NCBI GenBank assembly: GCA_030024065.1
Contig: JASEIE010000016.1
Span: 1-23,559 of the forward strand
From: Thermodesulfobacteriota bacterium
Lineage (GTDB): Bacteria; Desulfobacterota; BSN033; UBA1163
Length of the DNA: 23,559 bases
Direction of reading: 5' to 3'
Both the position numbers and the translations under genes were made by a program. Shown here piece after piece: positions 1-7,197 of this stretch. The notes below the pieces were generated by a model that made no database searches, was not told the origin of the DNA, and was given only the letters and a program-made list of their open reading frames with translations. Positions within the stretch are counted from its first letter, which is position 1. Each line of letters opens with the position of its first letter.

Positions 1-659
1 TTGAGTATAGAATAAGTTGTGAACCCAACCATAATCATCGTAAAAGAAGGACCAATCGCGCTATACTTTGAAGTTCCAAGCAACGGGAGGAGTATATTTG
101 TGATTAGGCCAGTAATTGAGGATAAAAGCATTCCGAAGAAACAATATTTAATTTGAAGCCTGTAAATTCCTGTAGATTTTCTGTGAGTATTTAATAAAAT
201 TAATAACCCTAAACATAGATAGGTAACTAAATAAATTGAAAAAATATTATGAATTAACCCGTATTTAAACTTTAGTGGCTCCAACTGGATGATTGAAATT
301 ACAATAAATTCAGTTTGACTAATTATTAAGAAAAATAAAGACGGAGAGTAGATTAATAATTGTCTAAATAAATTGATAGTATATTGATAGTTAGGGAATA
401 TTAAAGAGAAATGAAGGAAAATAGCTGGAATAAAGCCGCTGACTCCAAAAATAAACCTAATCCAAAATAATTTCCAATGCACTTCTATAAAAATAGGAAC
501 CATTAATGCGCCTAGAACCCACAATGCAGATGCTAAGCAGAGGGACGAAAAAATAATGTTTATTTTCTTATAATAATTGGAAGGTCTTGTAAAAATTAAA
601 AGACCCAGTCCTAAATTAGTAAAAAAACAAATCAAAAGTAGTATTTCAATTATTGTCAT
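1..659 (-). CDS. Membrane sensor protein, N-terminal seven-helix domain (partial, runs off the left edge)
   Basis: An open frame starts at the ATG complementary to 657-659 and stays open to base 1, giving 219 complete codons. The translation is a chain of hydrophobic segments. It resembles the N-terminal 7TM region of histidine kinases: an early N-LGLGLLIF stretch, an ALWVLG motif in the second helix, W-LFWIRF followed by PAIFLHFSLIFP, and late in the fragment RLQIKYCFFG, GLITNILLPLLG and IGPSFTM. In that family the last helix leads into PAS, kinase or GGDEF domains, which would lie outside this window. The start is 26 nt after the stop of the ketosynthase gene, so the two are probably cotranscribed. 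The ribosome binding site is weak. The membrane-sensor call is well supported; the kinase output is inferred only from the family. Confidence 0.75.
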   Translation of the reverse strand, partial: MTIIEILLLICFFTNLGLGLLIFTRPSNYYKKINIIFSSLCLASALWVLGALMVPIFIEVHWKLFWIRFIFGVSGFIPAIFLHFSLIFPNYQYTINLFRQLLIYSPSLFFLIISQTEFIVISIIQLEPLKFKYGLIHNIFSIYLVTYLCLGLLILLNTHRKSTGIYRLQIKYCFFGMLLSSITGLITNILLPLLGTSKYSAIGPSFTMIMVGFTTYSIL

Positions 660-685
660 TTTCAATTTTGAAGTTTAAATTTTTA

Positions 686-1927
686 CTATGTATTCAATTT
701 TCCAACAACCAAGACCGTATGTCTTCCACCAAAACCGTGGGCATTCATTATCGCAACATTCACATCTTTTTTTAAAAAATGATGTGGAACATAGTTAAGG
801 TCACACCCTGGAGCGGGATTTTTATGATTTATTGTTGGAGGAATAATGCCATTTTTCATGGCTAAAAGACCCGTTATTACTTGATAAATCCCAGTAGCTG
901 ATAAAGATTGTCCAGTTACTGGTTTAATGGAGGAGATAGGGATTTTATATGCTAATTCACCAAAAGCACTTTTAATTGATTCTGTTTCTCCCACATCATA
1001 TTCTAATATTCCATTTCCATGTGAATTAATATATTCAATGTCTTTTAAATTTAAATGGGATTTATCCAAAGCTTCCTTAAATGCCTTTGCCATTACCTCT
1101 TTATCTGTCTTTGTTCCAAACATATATGCCTCAGTTAATGAGGAATAACCAAGTATCTCTCCATATATTTTGGCTCCTCTGTTTATTGCATGAGTGAGTT
1201 CCTCAATAATAATAGCACCTCCTCCCTCCCCAAGAACCATCCCGCTGGCTTTAATGTCGTAAGGTTTAACAGTTCCCTTCGGATCCCCATTTTGGGTCGA
1301 AAGTACACCGACAGCAGAAAAAACTGAAACAATGTAGGGAGTGATAGGGGCTTCACCAGCACTAACAATCATTACATCTGCATCCCCCATTCTAATGGTA
1401 TTATATGCTAAATAACAGGCATCAAGTCCTGAATTACATCCTGAGGAAATTGTTGTATTAGGTCCTTTTATGATAAAGGATTGACTAATTAAGCCGCTTG
1501 CAGAATGGGTGGAAATGGCCTCAACTGTAAAAGGAGCTATCCTTTTAAGACCCTTCTCAACAAAGATGAGATGTTGATTTTCAGATGTTTCACCACCTCC
1601 AATAGCTGTCCCCACAAAAACTCCAAATCTATATGGGTCTTTAACAGGAATTTTTATTTCAGCATCTTGTAATGCCATCGAAGCAGATGCCAAACAAAAA
1701 TGCGCAAATCTATCCAACCTTTTTGCAGTTTTAGGATCTATATAATCTGTGGGTTCAAAATTTGGAACTTCAGCGGCTATTTGATTAGGGTAGGAAGAGG
1801 CATCAAAATGAGTGATTTTTCTAACTCCTGATCGGCCACGAACCAAAGAATCCCAAAAATTATCTATTCCAACACCATTGGGAGCAACCACTCCCATCCC
1901 GGTTATAACCACTCTTCGTTTTTCCAT
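686..1927 (-). CDS. FabF-like beta-ketoacyl-ACP synthase with a substituted active site
   Basis: This 413-residue protein has the thiolase-fold ketosynthase layout, with the usual VVITGMGVVAPNG opening. By spacing, the nucleophile Cys is C164 (SSGCNSGLDA), the first catalytic His is H303 (NSHGNG) and the Lys is K335. The position of the second catalytic His (H340 in E. coli FabF) is Gln, in KPVTGQSLSATG, and the codon is CAA. The C-terminal glycine-rich loop reads NAHGFGGRH instead of the usual NSFGFGG. Family members condense acyl-enzyme with malonyl-ACP in the cytosol. Loss of that His would be expected to weaken malonyl decarboxylation, so the protein may be a specialised ketosynthase rather than the housekeeping FabF. 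A GGGGGAG ribosome binding site lies upstream of the ATG. A truncated paralogue starts at 4467 and shares its promoter block. Confidence 0.88.
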   Translation of the reverse strand: MEKRRVVITGMGVVAPNGVGIDNFWDSLVRGRSGVRKITHFDASSYPNQIAAEVPNFEPTDYIDPKTAKRLDRFAHFCLASASMALQDAEIKIPVKDPYRFGVFVGTAIGGGETSENQHLIFVEKGLKRIAPFTVEAISTHSASGLISQSFIIKGPNTTISSGCNSGLDACYLAYNTIRMGDADVMIVSAGEAPITPYIVSVFSAVGVLSTQNGDPKGTVKPYDIKASGMVLGEGGGAIIIEELTHAINRGAKIYGEILGYSSLTEAYMFGTKTDKEVMAKAFKEALDKSHLNLKDIEYINSHGNGILEYDVGETESIKSAFGELAYKIPISSIKPVTGQSLSATGIYQVITGLLAMKNGIIPPTINHKNPAPGCDLNYVPHHFLKKDVNVAIMNAHGFGGRHTVLVVGKLNT

Positions 1928-2003
1928 TAAGCTTGCTCCCCCTGCTACCGAAAAAGATGTATGTGAAGACTATCTTTTAAGTAATTTAAAAGATTAAGGT
2001 ATT

Positions 2004-2042
2004 ATTATAGACAATTTTGAAATTTGTCAACAATTTTGCACA
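2004..2042 (-). promoter_or_regulatory. Promoter and palindromic operator of the ketosynthase gene
   Basis: Read on the minus strand, TTGACA (2025-2030) and TATAAT (2004-2009) are separated by 15 nt. Both hexamers match the sigma-70 consensus exactly, although the spacer is short. The spacer and part of the -35 form a 19-bp dyad, GACAATTTTGAAATTTGTC (2010-2028), with one mismatched pair, a typical place for a repressor to bind. ACAATTTTG is then repeated at 2030-2038. The 37-bp block 2006-2042 recurs at 4551-4587 with two differences, upstream of the broken second copy of this gene. Confidence 0.65.
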
Positions 2043-2066
2043 ACTCTTATTGACTTTGAAGTTTAT

Positions 2067-2240
2067 TCAAAATGAATTGCACACCAAAAATTTCGCTACC
2101 TTAGCTAACTCGAAGCTACCTTCTCCATCAACTGTACAGCCCAATTCCCTAATCCCAAATAACTCGATCTATACCTCAGATGATTTCTCCTCTAAACGTC
2201 TTCGAAAAGCCGCCGCCAACTCTTTTGGTAGGCTCTTATG
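2067..2240 (-). pseudogene. Possible degenerate coding remnant, unidentified
   Basis: Reading the minus strand from about 2240 to the TGA at 2067-2069, one frame is open except for a TAG at 2169-2171. The text resembles protein (PKELAAAFRRRLEEKSSEV, stop, then IELFGIRELG and so on). A second frame over the same bases also reads smoothly, so this may be chance. There is no start codon with a ribosome binding site. I do not recognise a family. It lies next to the compositionally foreign radical SAM gene. Confidence 0.2.
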
Positions 2241-2448
2241 ATTCTGTCAACCAGTTAATTTTCTCTTTGCTCAAAGCTATCACGGAGTTGTAATTTTTTA
2301 AGCTTAATAAATAGAAAAGAAATCAATAAGTTTTGTTAAAACAATCTGATAAAAAAGGGGACAGGAATTATAAAAAACAAGTAGTCATTACAGTTATTGG
2401 CCCGGTTGCCCCCATAAAATCCTAAAGAGATTTGTTGCGAAGTTTGAT

Positions 2449-4224
2449 TCATAGCAAATCTTCCCTTGCCGTTGTCCTTATGGCTTCAGAGGGAGCTTCT
2501 ACTAGTCTTCGCGTTGCAGTGTTTATCTTTTTCGAAATCCCCGTGAGTAGTCGGTAGTCACAGGAGACAATGTCGAGGAGGGTCTCCCTCTTGAATCTCT
2601 GAGCGCCATCTTTCCCTTCGTACCCGGCTGCCCGAAGCATTAAGAAATGTTCGTCTGAAAGGTCTGTAGGAATATTCATCTTCTCCGCAGCCTTGCGCAA
2701 CTGGAGACACTCTTGTAGGAGTTGAACGAAGGTTTGGTCATGTAAGCTGATTGCGAGCTTAGGCCACATGGTTGGAGGCTTATAGAGGACGTACTCATAC
2801 TCCATGGCTGAGGAAATAATGGTTTCATCAAATTTGAAGCCAAACTTCTTTCTCTCGGTGTACCAACGGCTGTGTTTGAAAGGCCCCGGAGGAGTAACAA
2901 TCACTGAGTCGGGCTCAAATTCACCTATAAGTTCAAGGTCCTTCTTAAACACTTCATCCTGGGTCACTCCTTCCATAAGAGGTACTGGGTATATCAGGGC
3001 CAAAACAAGGTCTAGTTTCTGGCTAGTACGCCTCTCTGCCTCCCGAATGGCCCGGGAAGTAGCGATGAGGTCTTCGCAAGAAATCCCCTTGTTCATTACT
3101 CCCTGGTTAATCTGGTCGTGACCAGTCTCGCCCCCCATAAAAACCGACCGAAGGCCCGACTGAAGCATTGTCTCATACTGGTCGACCGTTCTTTGGTAGA
3201 TTTTAGGATTAGAGCAGTTTGGAACGGCCCGGCTTCCCATCCCATAAGTCACGTGAAGGTCAGCATCGAGGATGTTCCGGCCAATCTTGGCGGCAAAAGC
3301 AGGCGGTGTATCGGATCCGGCAAATCGGAAGATCCGTATTCCCTGGTCGACCATGGCCTTCATTTCGCTAACTACCTCGTAGACGGCCCGAGGAACGTAT
3401 TGATTGTAGAAATAGGGATGCACGCAGAAGTTGCACTTTCCCCATGTGCAACCAAGACTTTCAACGATGACGTGAACCCGGACCTTACCCGGCCCTTCAC
3501 CGTAATGAGGAATGGCTTTCTGTTGGAACGTGACTACGCGCTTGGGCGCTAGCCTAATGCCTGTTCTATCGCGCCACAGTGTGTTCTCGATGCGGTGTGC
3601 AGCTACTTCCTCGAGAATCTCCTTCTTCGGTCTTCCGGCCATGCGGTCGACGATGGAGAGAATTTCGGAAAGCGCATACTCGCCTTCTCCTCTTACAGCA
3701 ATGTCGAAGGGGCCGAACCGGAGGACGTCTTCCTCATACAATGTAGCGTGGTAGCCTCCGGCAACGATGAGTGCTTCAGGGGCAATCTCGTGGAGAAGCT
3801 TCCCGAGACTTTTCGCCCAGAAGAAAGCCTCCCCATACCACAGTTTCAACCCTACTATCGGGATCCTCTGTTGTGCAACCATCCAGGCAAGGTGCTTGAG
3901 TTGGGACTTCATGCGTTTCCTCTGTATGAACGACTGGACCCACTGAAGTGGAATAGTTCCGACACCGAGTAGCTTGACCCAAAGGGAAGGCTGTCCTTCT
4001 CCTGTGCGGGAGAGGAGTACCTTATAAAGCCAGCGTAGGGGCCGTGCTAATGCAGGTACGGCTAGACCCGAATAGAACGAGTCAGAGGCCCAATCCTCAA
4101 GAAGAACTTCGTGCCCCTCATCCTCCAAGTGGGCCTTTAGTCTGCCTAGGCCGTTATCGAGAAACGTATCGCTCGCTGAACGACGCCGCGTGGCCAGAGA
4201 ATTCCAAAGGAGCATTTTCCCCAT
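2449..4224 (-). CDS. Radical SAM protein with N-terminal cobalamin-binding-like domain
   Basis: The protein has 591 residues from the chosen ATG. The N-terminal part ends in VAGGYHATLYEEDV and VRGEGEYALSEI, the pattern that closes a B12-binding-like Rossmann domain in class B radical SAM enzymes, but I see no DxHxxG cobalt-ligand motif. The iron-sulfur motif is GCTWGKCNFC (C259, C264, C267), spaced CX4CX2C rather than CX3CX2C. MGGETG later in the barrel fits the SAM region. The frame extends to a GTG at 4257. I chose the ATG at 4224 because GGAG lies 8 nt upstream and nothing usable precedes the GTG. The gene is richer in G+C than its neighbours (34 of 60 bases at 3301-3360 against 14 of 60 at 1021-1080 in the ketosynthase), which suggests transfer. 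The substrate is unknown. Confidence 0.8.
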   Translation of the reverse strand: MGKMLLWNSLATRRRSASDTFLDNGLGRLKAHLEDEGHEVLLEDWASDSFYSGLAVPALARPLRWLYKVLLSRTGEGQPSLWVKLLGVGTIPLQWVQSFIQRKRMKSQLKHLAWMVAQQRIPIVGLKLWYGEAFFWAKSLGKLLHEIAPEALIVAGGYHATLYEEDVLRFGPFDIAVRGEGEYALSEILSIVDRMAGRPKKEILEEVAAHRIENTLWRDRTGIRLAPKRVVTFQQKAIPHYGEGPGKVRVHVIVESLGCTWGKCNFCVHPYFYNQYVPRAVYEVVSEMKAMVDQGIRIFRFAGSDTPPAFAAKIGRNILDADLHVTYGMGSRAVPNCSNPKIYQRTVDQYETMLQSGLRSVFMGGETGHDQINQGVMNKGISCEDLIATSRAIREAERRTSQKLDLVLALIYPVPLMEGVTQDEVFKKDLELIGEFEPDSVIVTPPGPFKHSRWYTERKKFGFKFDETIISSAMEYEYVLYKPPTMWPKLAISLHDQTFVQLLQECLQLRKAAEKMNIPTDLSDEHFLMLRAAGYEGKDGAQRFKRETLLDIVSCDYRLLTGISKKINTATRRLVEAPSEAIRTTAREDLL

Positions 4225-4350
4225 ACCGCCCACTCCAAATTGCATTTTGTTATACACAACTAAAAGGTTTTTTGGGAGTCATATAATTTGTTGGACTAAA
4301 ATCGTTATTTCCAGTTATCTGAGAATAAATAGGATGAAGTCTAAAAAAAA

Positions 4351-4467
4351 CTAATTATCGCAATCATTGGTCGTCCAATGATCCAAAGAGTCCCAGAAGT
4401 TTTCTATACCAATACCGTTGGGAGCAATAACACCCATTCCGGTGATGACAACTCTTCTTTTTTCCAT
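4351..4467 (-). pseudogene. 5' remnant of a second FabF-like ketosynthase gene
   Basis: From the ATG at 4467 the minus strand encodes 38 residues. The first 28 match the start of the intact ketosynthase at 25 positions (MEKRRVVITGMGV, then IAPNGIGIENFWDSL). The frame then runs into DHWTTNDCDN and a TAG. Removing one T from the CATTGG at the junction would give DHGRP, aligning with VRGRS of the intact copy. The break therefore looks like a frameshift followed by loss of the rest of the gene. A good ribosome binding site (GGGGAGGAAA) and the full promoter block are preserved upstream. It could still be transcribed, but it cannot encode a ketosynthase. The radical SAM gene lies immediately downstream. 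Confidence 0.8.
4363..4382. repeat. Short perfect inverted repeat at the gene breakpoint
   Basis: ATCATTGG and CCAATGAT flank a TCGT loop, giving an 8-bp perfect stem exactly where similarity to the intact ketosynthase ends. On the minus strand a T8 run follows 12 nt after the stem, so a poor terminator is one possible reading. An insertion or deletion scar is another. Confidence 0.5.
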
Positions 4468-4548
4468 TTTCCTCCCCTCTCCTTCATCCCTCATAGGAAG
4501 AGATGAAGGGAGTTATTTTCTAACTCGTCAGAACTTTTACGCTTTATT

Positions 4549-4587
4549 AATATAGACAATTTTGGAATTTGTCAACAATTTTGTACA
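4549..4587 (-). promoter_or_regulatory. Duplicate promoter/operator upstream of the ketosynthase remnant
   Basis: On the minus strand, TTGACA (4570-4575), a 15-nt spacer and TATATT (4549-4554) form a sigma-70-like promoter. The dyad GACAATTTTGGAATTTGTC (4555-4573) overlaps it. Positions 4551-4587 match 2006-2042 at 35 of 37 bases. The promoter now drives only the truncated reading frame and perhaps the radical SAM gene behind it. Confidence 0.6.
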
Positions 4588-4603
4588 GTCCCTTTTAATG
4601 AAT

Positions 4604-4631
4604 TTGGACAAGAAACACTTTATGCTATATT
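4604..4631 (+). promoter_or_regulatory. Candidate sigma-70 promoter for the small-protein/zinc-ribbon genes
   Basis: TTGGAC (4604-4609), a 16-nt spacer and TATATT (4626-4631) lie about 90 nt before the ATG at 4719, facing away from the duplicated ketosynthase promoter. No other likely promoter was seen in the divergent gap. Confidence 0.4.
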
Positions 4632-4718
4632 TCCCTTTATATTACAATAAGTTACAAAACCCCTTGAAGGAGATATGAAATTATGCTAACTTTAATAATT
4701 AAAGCCAAGGAGGATAAG

Positions 4719-4958
4719 ATGCACATTGACGAGAATAAAAAGTATGATAAAAGAAATATCGAAAAGAACATCAAGAGTGGAATAATATCTCAAAAAGATT
4801 ACGAAATCTATCTATCCAAATTGCCTGATTTAAATGACAAAATTTATAATCCGGAAGAATCTATTGTTGATACTGAAGAATTAAAATCGGCCACGGAGAA
4901 CGAAAACCAATCCAATAAAATAAAGGGGATAAAGAAAAAGGCATTAAAAGGGAAGTAA
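4719..4958 (+). CDS. Small conserved charged protein, unknown function
   Basis: A soluble protein of 79 residues with no membrane segment or cysteine cluster. The core, DKRNIEKNIKSGIISQKDYE, then a short LSKLPDLNDK stretch, resembles a small family I associate with deltaproteobacteria. The rest is an acidic then lysine-rich tail (GIKKKALKGK). The frame extends to an ATG at 4683, but the ATG at 4719 has AAGGAGG placed 5-6 nt upstream and begins at the family-like core, so it was chosen. The zinc-ribbon gene starts 2 nt after its stop, so the two are almost certainly cotranscribed. No function can be stated. Confidence 0.7.
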   Translation: MHIDENKKYDKRNIEKNIKSGIISQKDYEIYLSKLPDLNDKIYNPEESIVDTEELKSATENENQSNKIKGIKKKALKGK

Positions 4959-4960
4959 TT

Positions 4961-5299
4961 ATGCCTATTTATGAGTATCTATGTAATCGGTGTAAAAAAG
5001 AATTCAGCCAATTGTTTCTCAAACCAAAAGAGGTTGAGAAGGCCCAATGCAGGTTTTGCAACAGTAGGGACCTCAAAAAATTATTGTCATCCTTTTCGGT
5101 CCATCAAACCGAAGAATCACGATTAGGAAATTTGGATACCTCCAAGCCAAAAACTGATGATTATTATAAGGACTCGCGAAACATTGGGCTCTGGGCTAAA
5201 AAAAGGATGAAGGAGATGGGTGTTGATTTGGGCCCTAAAATGGATGAGATTGTCGAAAGAGGAAGGTCCGGCAAGATCCTCGAGGATTACAACAAATAG
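4961..5299 (+). CDS. FmdB-family zinc ribbon protein
   Basis: A 112-residue protein that opens with MPIYEYLCNRC, the signature start of the FmdB/CxxC regulatory zinc-ribbon family. The two cysteine pairs are C8/C11 and C30/C33 and would bind one Zn. The C-terminal half is charged and helical (IGLWAKKRMKEMGVDLG), a common tail in deltaproteobacterial members. Proteins of this family were named after a putative regulator near formamidase/amidase genes, and for most members the role is unknown. It directly follows the small protein at 4719-4958 and is followed by a hairpin-rich repeat that may end the transcript. Confidence 0.88.
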   Translation: MPIYEYLCNRCKKEFSQLFLKPKEVEKAQCRFCNSRDLKKLLSSFSVHQTEESRLGNLDTSKPKTDDYYKDSRNIGLWAKKRMKEMGVDLGPKMDEIVERGRSGKILEDYNK

Positions 5300-5309
5300 A
5301 TAGAGGGAA

Positions 5310-5433
5310 GGGTTACGGTTACGAAGCCCGTATCGTTTATAAAAGGTTACGTTGATTGTCTTTTTATTTTTTACGCTTAACCGTTACCGGCAACCGAAAC
5401 GGGCAGCGTTACCCTGACCGTATAACGAAAACC
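5310..5433. repeat. Intergenic repeat element, copy 1 (upstream of dnaJ)
   Basis: The left edge, GGGTTACGGTTACGAAGC (5310-5327), and the right edge, ACCGTATAACGAAAACC (5417-5433), match the edges of a second element at 9584-9751 at 17 of 18 and 16 of 17 bases. ACGTTGATT (5349-5357) is shared as well. Inside, GGTTACGAAGCCCGTATCG (5317-5335) pairs with CGAAACGGGCAGCGTTACC (5395-5413) at 15 of 19 positions, so the element can fold into a long hairpin. It ends 11 nt before the dnaJ ATG. Confidence 0.6.
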
Positions 5434-5444
5434 ATCTAAACAAT

Positions 5445-6542
5445 ATGGAAAACAGGGATTATTACAAAATCCTCGACGTTCCAAAGAATGCCACTGATGA
5501 AGAAGTTAAAAAGGCTTATAGGAAAATTGCAATGCAATACCACCCTGATAGAAATCCAGGGGATAATGAGGCAGTTGAAAAATTTAAGATTGCCTCTGAG
5601 GCCTATGAGGTGTTAAGAGACCCCCAAAAAAGAGAGATTTATGACCATTACGGCATTGAAGGATTGAAGGGGGCCGGTTTTAAAGGTTTCAGGGGTTTTG
5701 ACGACATCTTTTCATCCTTTGGAGACATATTTGAAGATTTTTTTGGTTTCGGGACATCTCAGAAACGCAGAACAAGGGCAAGACAAGGCGCTGACTTAAG
5801 ATATGATATGAAGATATCTTTCTATGAGGCTGCTTTTGGGAAAGAGTATGAAATCGAAATACCTAAAAAAGGAGCCTGTGAGGTCTGTAACGGTTCAGGA
5901 ACCAAACCCGGAACTTATCCGACCCATTGCCCGAATTGCAGGGGAACGGGTCATATCACACGTTCCCAGGGTTTTTTTACTATCAGCACCACCTGTGGTC
6001 AATGCCATGGTGAAGGGAAATATATATCTCATCCTTGCAAGGAATGCCGTGGGTCTGGTTGGGTAAAAAAAATTAAAAAAATACAGTTAAAAATACCTCC
6101 TGGCGTTGACACAGGCTCCAAGTTAAGGATCCGCGGTGAGGGGGAAGAAGGAGAAAAGGGCGGCCCTCCGGGTGATCTATTCGTCTTTCTTTATGTTGAA
6201 CCTCATGAATTTTTCTCAAGGGAGGGCGAAGACATTATCTGTCAAATACCCATTAGCTTTACGCAGGCCACACTCGGATCAGAGACAGAGATTCCCACTT
6301 TAAACGGCAAGAAAACCCTCTCTATACCTAAAGGCACAGAAAGCGGAGAACTATTCAAGATAAAAGGAGAAGGTTTTCCAAGAATTAGAGGATATGGCAG
6401 AGGAGATTTAATCATACAGGTATTAGTTAAAACGCCAAAGAATCTTACAAAAAGGCAGGAAGAAATCCTTAGAGAGTTTGAAGAGATTAGCAGAAAAAAA
6501 GAGAAAGATGGCTGGAAAGGGTTTTTAAATATAAAAAGCTAA
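5445..6542 (+). CDS. dnaJ: Chaperone protein DnaJ
   Basis: A cytosolic Hsp40 co-chaperone that stimulates DnaK ATPase and delivers unfolded clients. The 365 residues show the full type I layout: a J domain (about 4-70) with the HPD triad at 33-35; a Gly/Phe-rich linker (about 74-105); four zinc-binding CxxCxGxG repeats with cysteines at 147/150, 164/167, 186/189 and 200/203; and the C-terminal beta-sandwich substrate domains with LRIRGEGE and GDLIIQV. Length is normal. No dnaK or grpE gene is in the window. The ribosome binding site is poor because an intergenic repeat ends just 11 nt before the ATG. No CIRCE operator was seen. A second CbpA-like role is unlikely because all zinc ligands are present. 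Confidence 0.95.
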   Translation: MENRDYYKILDVPKNATDEEVKKAYRKIAMQYHPDRNPGDNEAVEKFKIASEAYEVLRDPQKREIYDHYGIEGLKGAGFKGFRGFDDIFSSFGDIFEDFFGFGTSQKRRTRARQGADLRYDMKISFYEAAFGKEYEIEIPKKGACEVCNGSGTKPGTYPTHCPNCRGTGHITRSQGFFTISTTCGQCHGEGKYISHPCKECRGSGWVKKIKKIQLKIPPGVDTGSKLRIRGEGEEGEKGGPPGDLFVFLYVEPHEFFSREGEDIICQIPISFTQATLGSETEIPTLNGKKTLSIPKGTESGELFKIKGEGFPRIRGYGRGDLIIQVLVKTPKNLTKRQEEILREFEEISRKKEKDGWKGFLNIKS

Positions 6543-6585
6543 AGTTAACATAATATATCTTATCAGACATTATTTGGGGTAACTT

Positions 6586-7197
6586 TTGCAAGGTGGGGTC
6601 GGTTTAACAGGAATCATTCTTTCCGGCGGCAAGAGTATCCGGATGGGCAGAAATAAAGCCTTTATTGAAATCGATGGTATCCCTATCATTCGAAGAATTT
6701 ACAATCTTTTCGAAAATATATTCGATGAAATTATCATCGTTACCCATCAAAGGGAGCTTTTTACCGATTTTAAAGCAAATATTTATAATGATCTTCTTCC
6801 AAATCGCGGTGCCCTGATGGGATTGTATACTGGTCTCTTTTATTCTTCACACCCATACTCATTTTGTGTTGCCTGCGATATGCCTTTTCTCAACAAGCTC
6901 CTCATACAATACTTAATCGATCAAGCCCAAGATGATGATGTGATCGTTCCGAAAACGTTTGATGGGCTACAGCCTTTGCATGCCATCTATTCAAAAAAAT
7001 GTTTGGGGCCGATAAATAAAATTATAGAGATGGGGAAATACAAGATCATCGATTTCTATCCGATGGTAAAAATTAAAATTGTTGGGGAAGATGATATATT
7101 GAAATTTGACCCGATAAAAAAATCTTTTGTAAATATAAATACTCCTGATGAATTAAAATATTACGGGAAAGAAACAAAAGACTCCCAAGATGATTAA
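6586..7197 (+). CDS. mobA: Molybdenum cofactor guanylyltransferase MobA
   Basis: MobA transfers GMP from GTP to Mo-molybdopterin, giving the guanine dinucleotide cofactor used by DMSO-reductase-family enzymes such as formate dehydrogenases and nitrate reductases. The N-terminal nucleotide-binding loop is LSGGKSIRMGRNK (12-24), the classic LxGGxSxRMGxxK motif. The metal-binding aspartate lies in CDMPFL (D98), and the late NINTPDEL motif is typical of the C-terminus. It has 203 residues, a usual length. The start is TTG at 6586. No in-frame ATG or GTG precedes the glycine loop, so TTG is the best available, with only a weak GGGG upstream. The next gene overlaps by 8 bp, indicating translational coupling. 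Bifunctional or CTP-using relatives (MocA) are the main alternative. Confidence 0.85.
   Translation: MQGGVGLTGIILSGGKSIRMGRNKAFIEIDGIPIIRRIYNLFENIFDEIIIVTHQRELFTDFKANIYNDLLPNRGALMGLYTGLFYSSHPYSFCVACDMPFLNKLLIQYLIDQAQDDDVIVPKTFDGLQPLHAIYSKKCLGPINKIIEMGKYKIIDFYPMVKIKIVGEDDILKFDPIKKSFVNINTPDELKYYGKETKDSQDD

Larger units (their letters stand above)
1928..2448. other. 521-bp intergenic gap between the ketosynthase and radical SAM genes
   Basis: The gap holds the ketosynthase promoter/operator (2004-2042). It also holds a minus-strand reading frame broken by one TAG (2067-2240) and an AAAAAAGGGGACAGG stretch at 2351-2365, of the kind often seen beside IS200/REP-type transposase scars. No intact gene or convincing terminator was found. 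The radical SAM gene ends at 2449 with no strong hairpin followed by T residues. Confidence 0.6.

Noticed and set aside
2017..2241. Plus-strand 74-codon open frame starting inside the ketosynthase promoter
   Set aside because: No ribosome binding site, low-complexity Ser/Asn/Pro-rich translation, and it begins within the minus-strand operator block; probably chance.
4225..4257. GTG start for the radical SAM protein
   Set aside because: No ribosome binding site before the GTG; GGAG stands 8 nt before the ATG at 4224, where family proteins normally begin.
4675..4689. Tiny leader reading frame MKLC before the small-protein gene
   Set aside because: A GGAG precedes it, but four codons occur by chance and no attenuator structure follows.
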